A stretch of DNA of 64,000 bases, taken from assembly GCF_017526105.1 (NCBI RefSeq), contig NZ_CP071839.1, forward strand, positions 5,905,001 through 5,969,000. Reading direction: 5' to 3'. The position numbers and the translations under genes are program-made. The notes beneath the pieces were generated by a model. That model was not told the DNA's origin, did not search any database, and saw only the letters and a program-made list of their open reading frames with translations. Shown one piece after another: positions 1 through 7,043 of the stretch. The stretch's first letter is position 1, and the number at the start of each line of letters is the position of its first letter. This stretch comes from Streptomyces cyanogenus (lineage in GTDB: Bacteria; Actinomycetota; Actinomycetes; Streptomycetales; Streptomycetaceae).

Positions 1-12
1 TCGGAAGGTCAT
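1..12 (-). CDS. Start of a gene cut off by the window edge, probably a second AIM24-family protein
   Basis: Only four codons (Met-Thr-Phe-Arg) lie in the window. The ATG begins one base after the TGA of the AIM24 gene at 14-646 on the same strand, so the two genes are translationally coupled. AIM24 genes often occur as tandem paralogues in actinobacteria, so a second AIM24 protein is likely, but this is inference from position and not from the four residues. Confidence 0.4.
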
Positions 13-13
13 G

Positions 14-646
14 TCACAGGTCCCCCGCGATCGTGTTCCGCTCGCTCGGCTGCACGTACACCAGTCCGTCGCCCTCGAAGCGGATCTGGAACGCCTCGCC
101 GCCGCCCTCCCCGAGGAGCGTGCGGAACGTCACACCGGACTGGAAGGACTGCCGGAGATCGCCCTGGTGGGCGACGTAGGCGCCGGGGTCGACGATCAGC
201 GGGTACTGCGGGCTGACCCGGAGGACGACCGCCGGCCCGTCGGAGACGATCGCCGCCTGGCCGTGGCCCTCCACGGTCGTCGTGAACAGGCCGTTGCCCT
301 GCGAGGCCCCGCGCAGCCCCGTGAAGGTCGTGCCCGTCCGCAGCCCCGCGTCCGTCGCCAGCAGGTTGCCCGCCTCCACGTAGAGCTTGTCGCCCTGGAG
401 GCTCACCAGGTTGATCTCGGACGCCCGGTCCGCGAACCAGCAGGTGCCCTGCCCTCTCACCTCCATCACCGTCATCTGCTCGCCGGTGAGCCGCCGGGTC
501 ACCATCCCGCGCAGCCCCTCGCCGCCACCGCTCAGCTTCTTGAAGGCCATCTGCCCGTCGTACGCGACCATCGAGCCGTTCTTCGCCTTGACGGCATCCC
601 CGGTCATGTCGACGGCGAGCACCTTGCTGCCCTGGAGTCGGAACAT
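14..646 (-). CDS. AIM24 family protein
   Basis: The 210-residue protein is rich in short beta strands and glycine turns, as in AIM24 (TIM-barrel-unrelated, double-psi beta) proteins. It carries family-like segments such as MTVMEVRGQGT and a C-terminal GEAFQIRFEGDGLVYVQPSE. The biochemical role of bacterial AIM24 proteins is unsettled; the mitochondrial namesake affects inner-membrane organisation. I start at 646 and not at the farther upstream GTG because the extra leader is non-conserved-looking and Arg/Pro-rich, while MFRLQGSKV is the usual family start. It has no signal peptide. It is coupled to the gene leaving the window at position 1 and divergent from the DUF3817 gene at 801. Confidence 0.8.
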   Translation of the reverse strand: MFRLQGSKVLAVDMTGDAVKAKNGSMVAYDGQMAFKKLSGGGEGLRGMVTRRLTGEQMTVMEVRGQGTCWFADRASEINLVSLQGDKLYVEAGNLLATDAGLRTGTTFTGLRGASQGNGLFTTTVEGHGQAAIVSDGPAVVLRVSPQYPLIVDPGAYVAHQGDLRQSFQSGVTFRTLLGEGGGEAFQIRFEGDGLVYVQPSERNTIAGDL

Positions 647-800
647 CGCCACGCTGCGAAAGTAGCGGCCGGGCGGGTGGACGGAACAGGGCCCGGGGGT
701 GGATACCCACCCTGAGCGGACCCCTAGGGGCGCGGTTTGCCACAATGGGGGAACGCTTGTGCGTGCGTTCACAAACGATTACTCCCACCGAAGGTGACCC

Positions 801-1145
801 GTGGACATCAAGACCGCCACCTCCCTCCGCCGTCTCCGCCTGGTCTCGGCCCCGGAGGCCGTGTCCTTCCTGATCCTGCTCCTCTGCTCGGTGCTGAAGC
901 GGACCACGGACTTCAACGCGGTCCCCGTGATGGGCGCGATCCACGGCGTCCTGTTCGTGCTGTACGTGATCTTCTGGGCGGACGCCTGGAACCGCGCCAA
1001 GTGGCCGCTGAAGACGGCGGCCCTCTACTTCGTCCTCTCGGTGCTGCCCACCGGCGGTTTCTTCGCCGAGCGCAAGTTGCGCCGCGAGGCCGAGGACGCC
1101 GTCATCGCCGCCCGGGCCCGCAAGGAAGGGGCCGTGAACGCATGA
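801..1145 (+). CDS. DUF3817 small integral membrane protein
   Basis: The 114-residue protein has about three hydrophobic helices (around residues 18-35, 42-62 and 70-90) and the DUF3817 signature: a histidine in the second helix ([13 protein letters not shown]) and the [10 protein letters not shown] loop before a basic C-terminal helix. The GTG start at 801 is preceded by AAGGTG. Its stop overlaps the start of the thiamine-binding-like gene at 1142 (ATGA), so the two form an operon. Function is unknown. A clear paralogue sits at 6630-6968 in this window, with the same IAHGWLYVLY and FFVERK segments. Confidence 0.82.
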   Translation: MDIKTATSLRRLRLVSAPEAVSFLILLLCSVLKRTTDFNAVPVMGAIHGVLFVLYVIFWADAWNRAKWPLKTAALYFVLSVLPTGGFFAERKLRREAEDAVIAARARKEGAVNA

Positions 1146-1435
1146 TCGTCGCCTTCTCCGTGACGCCTCTCGGCGTCGGCGAGGACGTGGGGGAGTACGT
1201 GGCCGACGCCGTGCGCGTGGTCCGCGAGTCGGGCCTGCCGAACCGCACCGACGCCATGTTCACCTCGATCGAGGGGGAGTGGGACGAGGTCATGGACGTC
1301 GTCAAGCGGGCGGTCGCGGCCGTGGAGGCGCGCGCACCGCGCGTGTCGCTCGTCCTCAAGGCGGACGTCCGGCCCGGGGTGACGGACGGACTCACCTCCA
1401 AGGTGGAGACCGTCGAACGGCACCTCGCGCAGTAG
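1142..1435 (+). CDS. MTH1187/YkoF-like thiamine-binding family protein
   Basis: This is a 97-residue protein of the thiamine-binding (DUF77, MTH1187/YqgV) superfamily. It begins with the typical beta strand [11 protein letters not shown], has the central [16 protein letters not shown] segment, and ends with [12 protein letters not shown] before an amphipathic helix. Family members are small ferredoxin-like-fold proteins that bind thiamine or hydroxymethylpyrimidine-type ligands. No thiamine genes lie nearby, so the ligand here is not established. It overlaps the DUF3817 stop by 4 bp and is followed by a terminator hairpin at 1459. Confidence 0.8.
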   Translation: MIVAFSVTPLGVGEDVGEYVADAVRVVRESGLPNRTDAMFTSIEGEWDEVMDVVKRAVAAVEARAPRVSLVLKADVRPGVTDGLTSKVETVERHLAQ

Positions 1436-1458
1436 CCGGCGCGCCCCTCGCTTGCCGG

Positions 1459-1486
1459 AACCCCGGTCCTCTGGGCCGGGGTTTTC
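1459..1486 (+). terminator. Rho-independent terminator after the 801-1435 operon
   Basis: An AACCCCGG / CCGGGGTT stem of 8 bp with a 9-nt loop is followed by a TTTT run. It ends transcription of the DUF3817 and thiamine-binding-like genes before the next promoter. Confidence 0.75.
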
Positions 1487-1497
1487 CCGCTCCCGCT

Positions 1498-1517
1498 GTT
1501 TGAGCGATCGCTCAAAC
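1498..1517. promoter_or_regulatory. Palindromic operator O1 overlapping the promoter of the 1584-3669 operon
   Basis: GTTTGAGCGATCGCTCAAAC is a perfect 20-bp palindrome. Its TTGAGC (1500-1505) can serve as a -35 element, with an 18-bp spacer to TAGATT (1524-1529) as a -10. The site is typical in size and symmetry for a TetR-family dimer, and the operon's last gene is a TetR regulator. Autoregulation is inferred, not shown. Confidence 0.7.
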
Positions 1518-1544
1518 CAGGTGTAGATTCGGGCGCGACCAGGA

Positions 1545-1562
1545 TTTGAGCAGTCGCTCAAA
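1545..1562. promoter_or_regulatory. Palindromic operator O2 just downstream of the same promoter
   Basis: TTTGAGCAGTCGCTCAAA repeats the O1 half-sites (TTTGAGC/GCTCAAA) with centres about 46 bp apart. It lies between the expected transcription start near 1536 and the first start codon, where a bound repressor would block early transcription. Confidence 0.65.
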
Positions 1563-1583
1563 CACGCTCACGTGGGGGAACAC

Positions 1584-2333
1584 ATGGGTCTCTACATAGA
1601 GACGCACATCCGCGCCGACCTCGACGAACTGTGGGCCCGCACCCAGGACCCGGCCCGGCACCAGCGCTGGGACCTGCGCTTCACCGAGATCCACTACCTC
1701 CCGCGCGCGGAGGGCGAACCGCAGCGGTTCCGTTACGCCACCCGGGTGCTGCCGTTCCTCACGGTCTCCGGCACCGGCGTCGCCGCCGGCGAGAAGGAGC
1801 GCCCCGACGGCACCCGAACCTCCGCCCTGCGCTTCGCCTCCCCGCACCCGCTCTCCCTGATCGCGGAGGGCGGCGGCTACTGGCGCTACGTCCCCGACGC
1901 CCACGGCGTCCGCTTCCTCACCGGCTACGACTACCGCCCCCGCTGGGGAGCCTTCGGCGCCCTCGCCGACCGCCTGCTGTTCCGCCCGCTCATGGGCTGG
2001 GCGACCGCCTGGTCCTTCGACCGGCTCCGGCTCTGGCTGGAGCGGGGCGTCACCCCCGAGCGGGCCCTGACCAACTGGCTGGCCGAGCTGACCGCCCGCG
2101 CGCTCCTGCTCGCCCTGTGCCTGACCGCGCTCGGCCGGGGCTCGCTCCCCGGCCCGGCCCCCCTCGCGGACTCGATGGCCTACCTGTGCCCGCTGCTGCT
2201 CGTGCTCGGCATCTCCCTCGCCCTGTTCAAGGGACCGCTCGCCGCGACCCCGGCGGCCCGCCGCTGCCTGCGCGCCCCCGCCACCCGTACCCGCGCGCCC
2301 CGGCTGCTGAAGGCCCTGGAGGAGCACGGATGA
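1584..2333 (+). CDS. SRPBCC-like (START-domain) protein with C-terminal membrane segment
   Basis: The N-terminal ~150 residues resemble polyketide cyclase/dehydratase-type SRPBCC lipid-binding folds: MGLYIETHIRADLDELWARTQ at the start, then HQRWDLRF. A C-terminal region of about 70 residues contains two hydrophobic helices (around LTARALLLALCLTALG and SMAYLCPLLLVLGISLALF), so the protein is probably membrane-anchored. I chose ATG 1584, with GGGGGA about 5 nt upstream, over GTG 1572. It overlaps the next gene by 4 bp (ATGA). The cargo and role are unknown; the operon contains a DUF4166 protein and a TetR repressor. Confidence 0.7.
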   Translation: MGLYIETHIRADLDELWARTQDPARHQRWDLRFTEIHYLPRAEGEPQRFRYATRVLPFLTVSGTGVAAGEKERPDGTRTSALRFASPHPLSLIAEGGGYWRYVPDAHGVRFLTGYDYRPRWGAFGALADRLLFRPLMGWATAWSFDRLRLWLERGVTPERALTNWLAELTARALLLALCLTALGRGSLPGPAPLADSMAYLCPLLLVLGISLALFKGPLAATPAARRCLRAPATRTRAPRLLKALEEHG

Positions 2334-3010
2334 CGTCGATCTTCCAGACCGCGATGGGCCCGGACTTCCACCGCCTCCACCCGGCCCTGCGGCGCCGCTT
2401 CTCGGTGGGTCTGGCCGGTGGCGAGGCGTGCACCGGCCGGGGTGTGATGGACCGGATCTGGCACGGACCGGCGTTCGTCAGGCCGTTCCTCGCCCTCGGC
2501 GCCACCCGGAACATCCTGGTCCCGCGGGCCGGCCGGAACATTCCCTTCGTGATCGAGAACGTGCCGTACGCCGACGGCTTCGGCCGTGAGACGGTGAGCT
2601 TCGTGCGCACCTTCGACCTGCCCGGCCGTGCCCGCCGCTTCGACGCGCAGATGGTGCTCGGCCCCCGGGGCGACCGCATCCTCGACTACCTCGGCACCCA
2701 CCAGCACCTCGCCAGCGAACTGCACTTCCACGCCGAGCCCGACGGCTCCCTGCTGATCCGCTCCGGCGAACACCGGTTCCGGGAAGGGCCGGTGGACGTC
2801 CGGGTGCCCGAGCTCATCGGCGCCACGGCCGAGGTGCGGGAGTCGTACGACGACACGGCCGGCCGTTTCCGCATCCGCGTGCGCGTGGTGAACCGCTGGT
2901 TCGGGCCGCTCTTCGGCTACGAGGGCTCCTTCACCGCGTCGTACACCGACGTCCGCGCGCGGGGCGTGCGGCCCGGGCTGAGGCCGGTGCGGGAGGAAGC
3001 GCGCGCATGA
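2330..3010 (+). CDS. DUF4166 domain-containing protein
   Basis: The 226-residue soluble protein matches the DUF4166 pattern: FHRLHPALRRRFSVGL near the start, IWHGP, then RNIPFVIENVPYADGFGRE, a central FDAQMVLGPRGDRILDYLGTHQHL and a C-terminal FGYEGSFTASY. In other bacteria DUF4166 can be fused to saccharopine-dehydrogenase-like or epimerase domains; here it stands alone. It is the middle gene of a three-gene operon with 4-bp overlaps at both ends. No catalytic residues are established for the family, so I assign no reaction. Confidence 0.78.
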   Translation: MTSIFQTAMGPDFHRLHPALRRRFSVGLAGGEACTGRGVMDRIWHGPAFVRPFLALGATRNILVPRAGRNIPFVIENVPYADGFGRETVSFVRTFDLPGRARRFDAQMVLGPRGDRILDYLGTHQHLASELHFHAEPDGSLLIRSGEHRFREGPVDVRVPELIGATAEVRESYDDTAGRFRIRVRVVNRWFGPLFGYEGSFTASYTDVRARGVRPGLRPVREEARA

Positions 3011-3669
3011 GCCCCGAGACGGCGAAGTCGCAGGAGACCAAGGCCAAGCTGCTGGAGGGCGCCCTGCGGACGCTCACCGAGCAGGGCATCGCCAAGACCT
3101 CGGCCCGTACGGTGGCGGCGGCGGCCGGCGTCAACCAGGCGCTCGTCTTCTACCACTTCGGATCCGTGGACGAACTGCTCGCCGCGGCCTGCCGGTACGG
3201 CGCGGAGAAGGCGGTGGGCCGGTACCGCGAGCGGCTCGCCGCGGTGGGCTCGCTGTCCGAACTCCTCGCTGTCGGGCGCGAGATCCACGAGCGCGAGCGG
3301 GCCGGGGGGCATGTGGCGCTGCTAGGGCAGCTGCTGGCCGGGGCACCGGCCCACCCGGCCCTCGGACCGGCCACGGCCGCCGGTCTGCAGCTGTGGATCA
3401 CCGAGGTCGAGCAGGTGCTGCGCCGGGTGCTGGCGGCGACGCCGTTCGGGGAGTTCGCCGATCCGGTGGGGCTGGCGCGGGCCGTGGCGGTGGCGTTCGT
3501 GGGGATCGAGTTGTACGAGGGGGTGGACGAGGCGGGGGCCGGTGCGGCGCTGGACGCGCTGGAGCAGCTGGGGGCGCTGGTGAGCGCGGTGGAGTCCTTG
3601 GGGCCGGTGGCCCAGCGGGCCGTGCGGCATCACCTGCGGCGGCGGGGGCGGGGCTCCTCGCCCGCCTGA
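3007..3669 (+). CDS. TetR/AcrR-family transcriptional regulator, likely autorepressor of its operon
   Basis: The 220-residue protein has a TetR DNA-binding domain at residues ~8-55 (LLEGALRTLTEQGIAKTSARTVAAAAGVNQALVFYHFGS, with the recognition helix around VNQALVFYHFG) and a helical ligand/dimer domain behind it. It overlaps the DUF4166 stop by 4 bp. The two TTTGAGC-GCTCAAA palindromes at the operon promoter (1498 and 1545) are the natural candidate sites. The ligand is unknown. Confidence 0.85.
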   Translation: MSPETAKSQETKAKLLEGALRTLTEQGIAKTSARTVAAAAGVNQALVFYHFGSVDELLAAACRYGAEKAVGRYRERLAAVGSLSELLAVGREIHERERAGGHVALLGQLLAGAPAHPALGPATAAGLQLWITEVEQVLRRVLAATPFGEFADPVGLARAVAVAFVGIELYEGVDEAGAGAALDALEQLGALVSAVESLGPVAQRAVRHHLRRRGRGSSPA

Positions 3670-3739
3670 CCGGGCTCAGGGGCCGCCAAGGGTCCGTTGG
3701 GGGCGCCGTTTCCCGGGCCGGCGGCACGAGCCGCACCCG

Positions 3740-4720
3740 TCAGCCACCCGACGCCAGCGCCATCCCCAGCGGTGTCCGCTCGTACAGCACCTGGTGGCCG
3801 TAGCGGCGGGCGGTCAGCAGACCCGCGTCGCGCAGGGTCGTCAGGTGGGCCGACACCGAGGACGGGGCCAGGCCCAGCCGGTGCGCCAGGGTGCTGGTGG
3901 TGGCCGGTTCGGTCAGGGCGGTCAGGACCGTGGCGCGGTTGCGGCCCAGGAGGCGTACCAGGGTCTCGGGGGTTCGGGTCGCGGGGCCGGTCCACAGGCC
4001 GGCGAGGGCGCGGGCCGGGTAGACGAGGGCGGGCTGCCACGGGGGCTCGAAGCCCGTGACCACGTCGGGCCAGGAGAACGCGCTCGGCATCAGCACCAGG
4101 CCCTGGCCGCCGAGGTCGCGCGCGTACTCGGTGTGCAGCGCCAGGGTCAGCGTGCGGCCGTTCCAGGACAGCCGGGGGTCCAGCTCCGGCAGCAGTCTGC
4201 CGAGGCCCACCTCGGCCAGCCGCCGCGAGTGGTAGGCCACGTCGGCCTCCAGCAGGGCGCGCAGCCGGAGCCAGTCCGGCTCGACCAGCACCCGCCAGGC
4301 CTCCTCCAGGAGATCCGCCAGTTCCTGCACCATCCGCGCCGGGTCCGCCAGCCAGGCCCGGCCGCGGGCGGACTCCAGCGCGCCCGGAGTGCAGGCCAGC
4401 GAGCGGGCGGTGTCCTCGCGGGCCGCCTGCGGGTCGCACGCCCGGACGGCCGCGATCTCCTCCTCGAAGGTGGCGGCCGGCCCGATCGGCGGCGGACCGA
4501 GCCAGTCCGGCGAGTGCCCCCGCCGGGGCATCAGCAGCCACAGCGGAGCGAGGTCCAGCCCGGCCGCCGCCGCCCGGATCCGCCGCAGCCACGGCGCGTG
4601 GTAGCCGAGCCGGTCCGGCCGCTTCAGCGTCCGTACGGCCTCCTGCGTCTCCCAGAGCGGTGAGACCGCGAACCGGCAGCGCAGGAGGTCGTCCTCGCCG
4701 AACCGGAGGAACGAGGGCAC
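3740..4720 (-). CDS. ArsR-family winged-helix regulator with DUF5937-type N-terminal domain
   Basis: The 326-residue protein starts at GTG 4720, 5 nt after a perfect AGGAGG; an upstream in-frame extension lacks such a site. The long N-terminal region begins VPSFLRFGEDDLLRCRFAVSP, as in the DUF5937 regulators of Streptomyces. The C-terminal ~75 residues form an ArsR winged helix (LLGRNRATVLTALTEPATTSTLAHRLGLAPSSVSAHLTTLRDAGLL). No metal-binding cysteine pair is seen, so it is not a metal sensor of the classic type. It is divergent from the MFS transporter at 4812 and probably controls it through the inverted repeat at 4755. Confidence 0.8.
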   Translation of the reverse strand: MPSFLRFGEDDLLRCRFAVSPLWETQEAVRTLKRPDRLGYHAPWLRRIRAAAAGLDLAPLWLLMPRRGHSPDWLGPPPIGPAATFEEEIAAVRACDPQAAREDTARSLACTPGALESARGRAWLADPARMVQELADLLEEAWRVLVEPDWLRLRALLEADVAYHSRRLAEVGLGRLLPELDPRLSWNGRTLTLALHTEYARDLGGQGLVLMPSAFSWPDVVTGFEPPWQPALVYPARALAGLWTGPATRTPETLVRLLGRNRATVLTALTEPATTSTLAHRLGLAPSSVSAHLTTLRDAGLLTARRYGHQVLYERTPLGMALASGG

Positions 4721-4754
4721 GGACACCTCCTGGGCGGGACGGCCTGCGGGAACA

Positions 4755-4770
4755 TTCGGACCGAGCCGAA
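4755..4770. promoter_or_regulatory. Inverted repeat between the ArsR regulator and the MFS transporter
   Basis: TTCGG-accgag-CCGAA lies 35 bp upstream of the ArsR start and 41 bp upstream of the MFS start. It is a plausible operator for the divergently encoded ArsR protein, but this rests on position and symmetry only. Confidence 0.4.
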
Positions 4771-4811
4771 ACTCTACGGCCGTCCGCCGCCGACCGGGCA
4801 CGCTGCCCGGC

Positions 4812-6065
4812 ATGTCCGCACCCTCACAGGCGGCCCCGGCGCGCCCCGCCGGATACGGCCGTGTCCTCGCCGTGCCCGAGTTCCGGGCCGTCTTCGCCGC
4901 GCACGTGCTGTCCATGCTCGGCGTGATCGTCAGCGAGGTCGCCCTCTCCGTCCTCGTCTACGACCGCACCCGCTCACCCCTGCTGAGCGCGCTCACCTTC
5001 GCCGTGGGTTTCCTGCCGTACGCCGTCGGCGGCACCCTGCTCGCCCCGGTCGCCGACCGCTTCCCGGCCCGGCGGGTGCTCGTGACCTGCGACCTGGTGT
5101 GCGCGGGCTGCGTGGCCGTGATGGCGGCCCCCGGCACCGGCATCGGCGCCCTGCTCGCCCTGCGCTGCTGCCTCGCCGTAGTCTCCCCGGTGTTCGCTGG
5201 CACCCGCATGGCCACCCTCGCCGACGTCCTCGGCGCCGGCGAGCTGTTCGTGCTCGGCCGCTCCCTGCTGCGGATCGTCGCCCAGAGCGCCCTGCTCGTC
5301 GGCTACGGCCTCGGCGGGCTGCTGCTCACCGTCGTCGCGCCCCGCCCCGCCCTCGTGATCACCGTCGGTACCTTCCTCGCCTCGGCCGCCCTGCTCCGCC
5401 TCGGCACCCGGCACCGGCCGGCCCGCACCCGGGACCGTACCCAGCCCCCGCCCGGGCTCCGGTCGCTCCTCGCCCGCCCGCGGGTACGGCTCCTCCTCCT
5501 TCTCTTCTGGGTGCCGCCCGCGTTCTCCGTCGTCCCCGAGGCCCTCGCCGCGCCGTACGCCGACGCCCTGGGCAGCGGTTCCGCCGGCCTGGGCCTGCTC
5601 ATGTGCGCCCTGCCCGTCGGCACGGTGGCCGGCGAGCTGTTCGCCGGCGCCCGGCTGCGGCCCACGGCCCGCGAACGCGTCGCCCTCCCGCTCCTGTGTC
5701 TGTCCCTGCTGCCGTACCTCGGCTACGCCCTGCGGCCCGGGCTCGCCGTGTCCCTGCTGCTCCTGCTGCTGTCCGGGGCCGCGTCGGCGTACACCCCGGG
5801 CCTGGACCAGTGGTTCGTGCGGGCCGTGCCGGCGGAGCTGCGCGGGCGGGCCATGACCGTGCTGAGCGCCGGGCTGATGACCGTGCAGGGCGTCGGCATG
5901 GCGCTGGCCGGCGTGGCCGCGCAGGCGGTGGGGGTGCGGGCGGCCGTGGCGGGCGCCGGTGCGCTCGGCACGCTGTGCTGCGCCGGGCTCGCCCTGGCCG
6001 TCCTACGCGAACGGCCGGCGACCGAAACCCGAGACAGAGCTGACCGGCATATGACCGGCCGGTAG
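4812..6065 (+). CDS. MFS transporter (12-TM drug-efflux type)
   Basis: The 417-residue membrane protein has about 12 hydrophobic helices. The loop after the second helix has the MFS motif A variant LAPVADRFPARRVLV. The sequence resembles the MefA/macrolide-type and Streptomyces DHA-like efflux families (VPEFRAVFAAHVLSMLGVIVSEVALSVLVYDRT). The divergent partner is the ArsR/DUF5937 regulator, a common arrangement for an exporter and its controller. The substrate cannot be read from sequence. The stop codon is also part of the likely -10 box of the following MarR gene. Confidence 0.85.
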   Translation: MSAPSQAAPARPAGYGRVLAVPEFRAVFAAHVLSMLGVIVSEVALSVLVYDRTRSPLLSALTFAVGFLPYAVGGTLLAPVADRFPARRVLVTCDLVCAGCVAVMAAPGTGIGALLALRCCLAVVSPVFAGTRMATLADVLGAGELFVLGRSLLRIVAQSALLVGYGLGGLLLTVVAPRPALVITVGTFLASAALLRLGTRHRPARTRDRTQPPPGLRSLLARPRVRLLLLLFWVPPAFSVVPEALAAPYADALGSGSAGLGLLMCALPVGTVAGELFAGARLRPTARERVALPLLCLSLLPYLGYALRPGLAVSLLLLLLSGAASAYTPGLDQWFVRAVPAELRGRAMTVLSAGLMTVQGVGMALAGVAAQAVGVRAAVAGAGALGTLCCAGLALAVLRERPATETRDRADRHMTGR

Positions 6066-6068
6066 GGT
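6063..6068 (+). promoter_or_regulatory. Probable -10 box of a leaderless transcript for the MarR gene
   Basis: TAGGGT ends 8 nt before the GTG at 6077, and there is no Shine-Dalgarno sequence, so transcription probably starts at the start codon. The box overlaps the MFS stop codon. A direct repeat GACCGGCATATGACCGGC lies just upstream (about 6041-6058) and may be a regulator site. Confidence 0.45.
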
Positions 6069-6076
6069 CTGAAAAC

Positions 6077-6586
6077 GTGCCGAAGCCTCTCAGCCTTCCG
6101 TTCGACCCCATCGCCCGCGCCGACGAGCTCTGGAAGCAGCGCTGGGGAAACGTGCCGTCCATGGCCGCGATCACCTCGATCATGCGGGCCCAGCAGATCC
6201 TGCTCGCCGAGGTCGACGCGGTGGTCAAGCCGTACGGGCTGACGTTCGCCCGCTACGAGGCGCTGGTGCTGCTCACCTTCTCCAAGGCCGGCGAGCTGCC
6301 GATGTCCAAGATCGGTGAGCGGCTGATGGTGCATCCCACGTCCGTGACGAACACGGTGGACCGCCTGGTGAAGTCGGGGCTGGTCGCCAAGCGGCCCAAC
6401 CCCAACGACGGCCGCGGCACCCTCGCCGTCATCACCGACAAGGGCCGCGAGGTGGTCGACGCGGCCACCCGTGACCTGATGGCCATGGACTTCGGGCTCG
6501 GGGTGTACGACGCGGAGGAGTGCCGGGAGATCTTCGCGATGCTCCGGCCGCTGCGGATCGCGGCACACGACTTCGACGAGGAGTGA
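6077..6586 (+). CDS. MarR-family transcriptional regulator
   Basis: The 169-residue protein has the MarR winged helix at about residues 55-125: YEALVLLTFSKAGELPMSKIGERLMVHPTSVTNTVDRLVKSGLVAKRPNPNDGRGTLAVITDKG. The wing includes the family's D-x-R-G-x-x-V/A-x-x-T pattern (NDGRGTLAVIT). The N-terminal helix begins LPFDPIARADELW, seen in many Streptomyces MarR proteins next to DUF3817 and methylmalonyl-CoA mutase-type genes. It sits 44 bp before DUF3817 (6630). Its target could include its own promoter repeat or the palindrome before icmA at 7013; neither is demonstrated. Confidence 0.88.
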   Translation: MPKPLSLPFDPIARADELWKQRWGNVPSMAAITSIMRAQQILLAEVDAVVKPYGLTFARYEALVLLTFSKAGELPMSKIGERLMVHPTSVTNTVDRLVKSGLVAKRPNPNDGRGTLAVITDKGREVVDAATRDLMAMDFGLGVYDAEECREIFAMLRPLRIAAHDFDEE

Positions 6587-6629
6587 CCCGGGGCAAGATC
6601 TCCCGGAACGGGTGGTTACGCTCGGCTCC

Positions 6630-6968
6630 ATGAAAAAAAGCGTGCTGACCCGCTACCGCGTCATGGCCTACACCACCGGTGTGCTGCTGGTGCTGCTCTG
6701 CCTGAGCATGATCGCGAAGTACGGGCTGGACGTCGACGGTGCCGCCGACTTCACCCGGGTCGTCGCCATCGCCCACGGCTGGCTGTACGTCCTCTACCTG
6801 ATCTTCGCCTTCGACCTGGGCTCCAAGGCGAAGATGCCGGTCGGGCGCCAGCTCTGGGTGCTGCTCGCGGGCACGATCCCCACCGCCGCCTTCTTCGTGG
6901 AGCGGAAGATCAGCCGCGAGCTGGAGACCCGGGTCGCCGACGAGGCCCCGGCCGTCGCCAAGGCCTAG
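6630..6968 (+). CDS. DUF3817 small integral membrane protein (second copy)
   Basis: The 112-residue protein has three predicted hydrophobic helices and the DUF3817 marks IAHGWLYVLYLIF and TIPTAAFFVERKIS. I start at ATG 6630 (MKKSVLTRYR) because the upstream in-frame GTG would add six residues without a better ribosome site. It is paralogous to 801-1145. It follows the MarR gene closely and may be co-transcribed with it. Function is unknown. Confidence 0.82.
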   Translation: MKKSVLTRYRVMAYTTGVLLVLLCLSMIAKYGLDVDGAADFTRVVAIAHGWLYVLYLIFAFDLGSKAKMPVGRQLWVLLAGTIPTAAFFVERKISRELETRVADEAPAVAKA

Positions 6969-6973
6969 CGGAT

Positions 6974-7000
6974 ACCGCCGTACGGACGCCGTGCGGCGGT
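6974..7000 (+). terminator. GC-rich hairpin after DUF3817, possible terminator
   Basis: ACCGCCG and CGGCGGT form a 7-bp stem with a 13-nt loop just downstream of the stop at 6968. There is no T-run, as in many Streptomyces terminators. Confidence 0.45.
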
Positions 7001-7012
7001 CTGCCATCGACA

Positions 7013-7034
7013 TTTACTAGGACGTCCTAGTAAA
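7013..7034. promoter_or_regulatory. 22-bp perfect palindrome in the icmA promoter, probable operator
   Basis: TTTACTAGGAC followed by its exact mirror GTCCTAGTAAA ends 9 bp before the icmA ATG at 7044. A TAGTAA within the right arm could act as a -10 box, so a bound dimer would occlude the promoter. The AT-rich, perfectly symmetrical site stands out in this GC-rich DNA. The binding protein is not identified; the MarR (6077) and TetR (8978) regulators on either side are candidates. Confidence 0.65.
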
Positions 7035-7043
7035 TTCGAGGGT

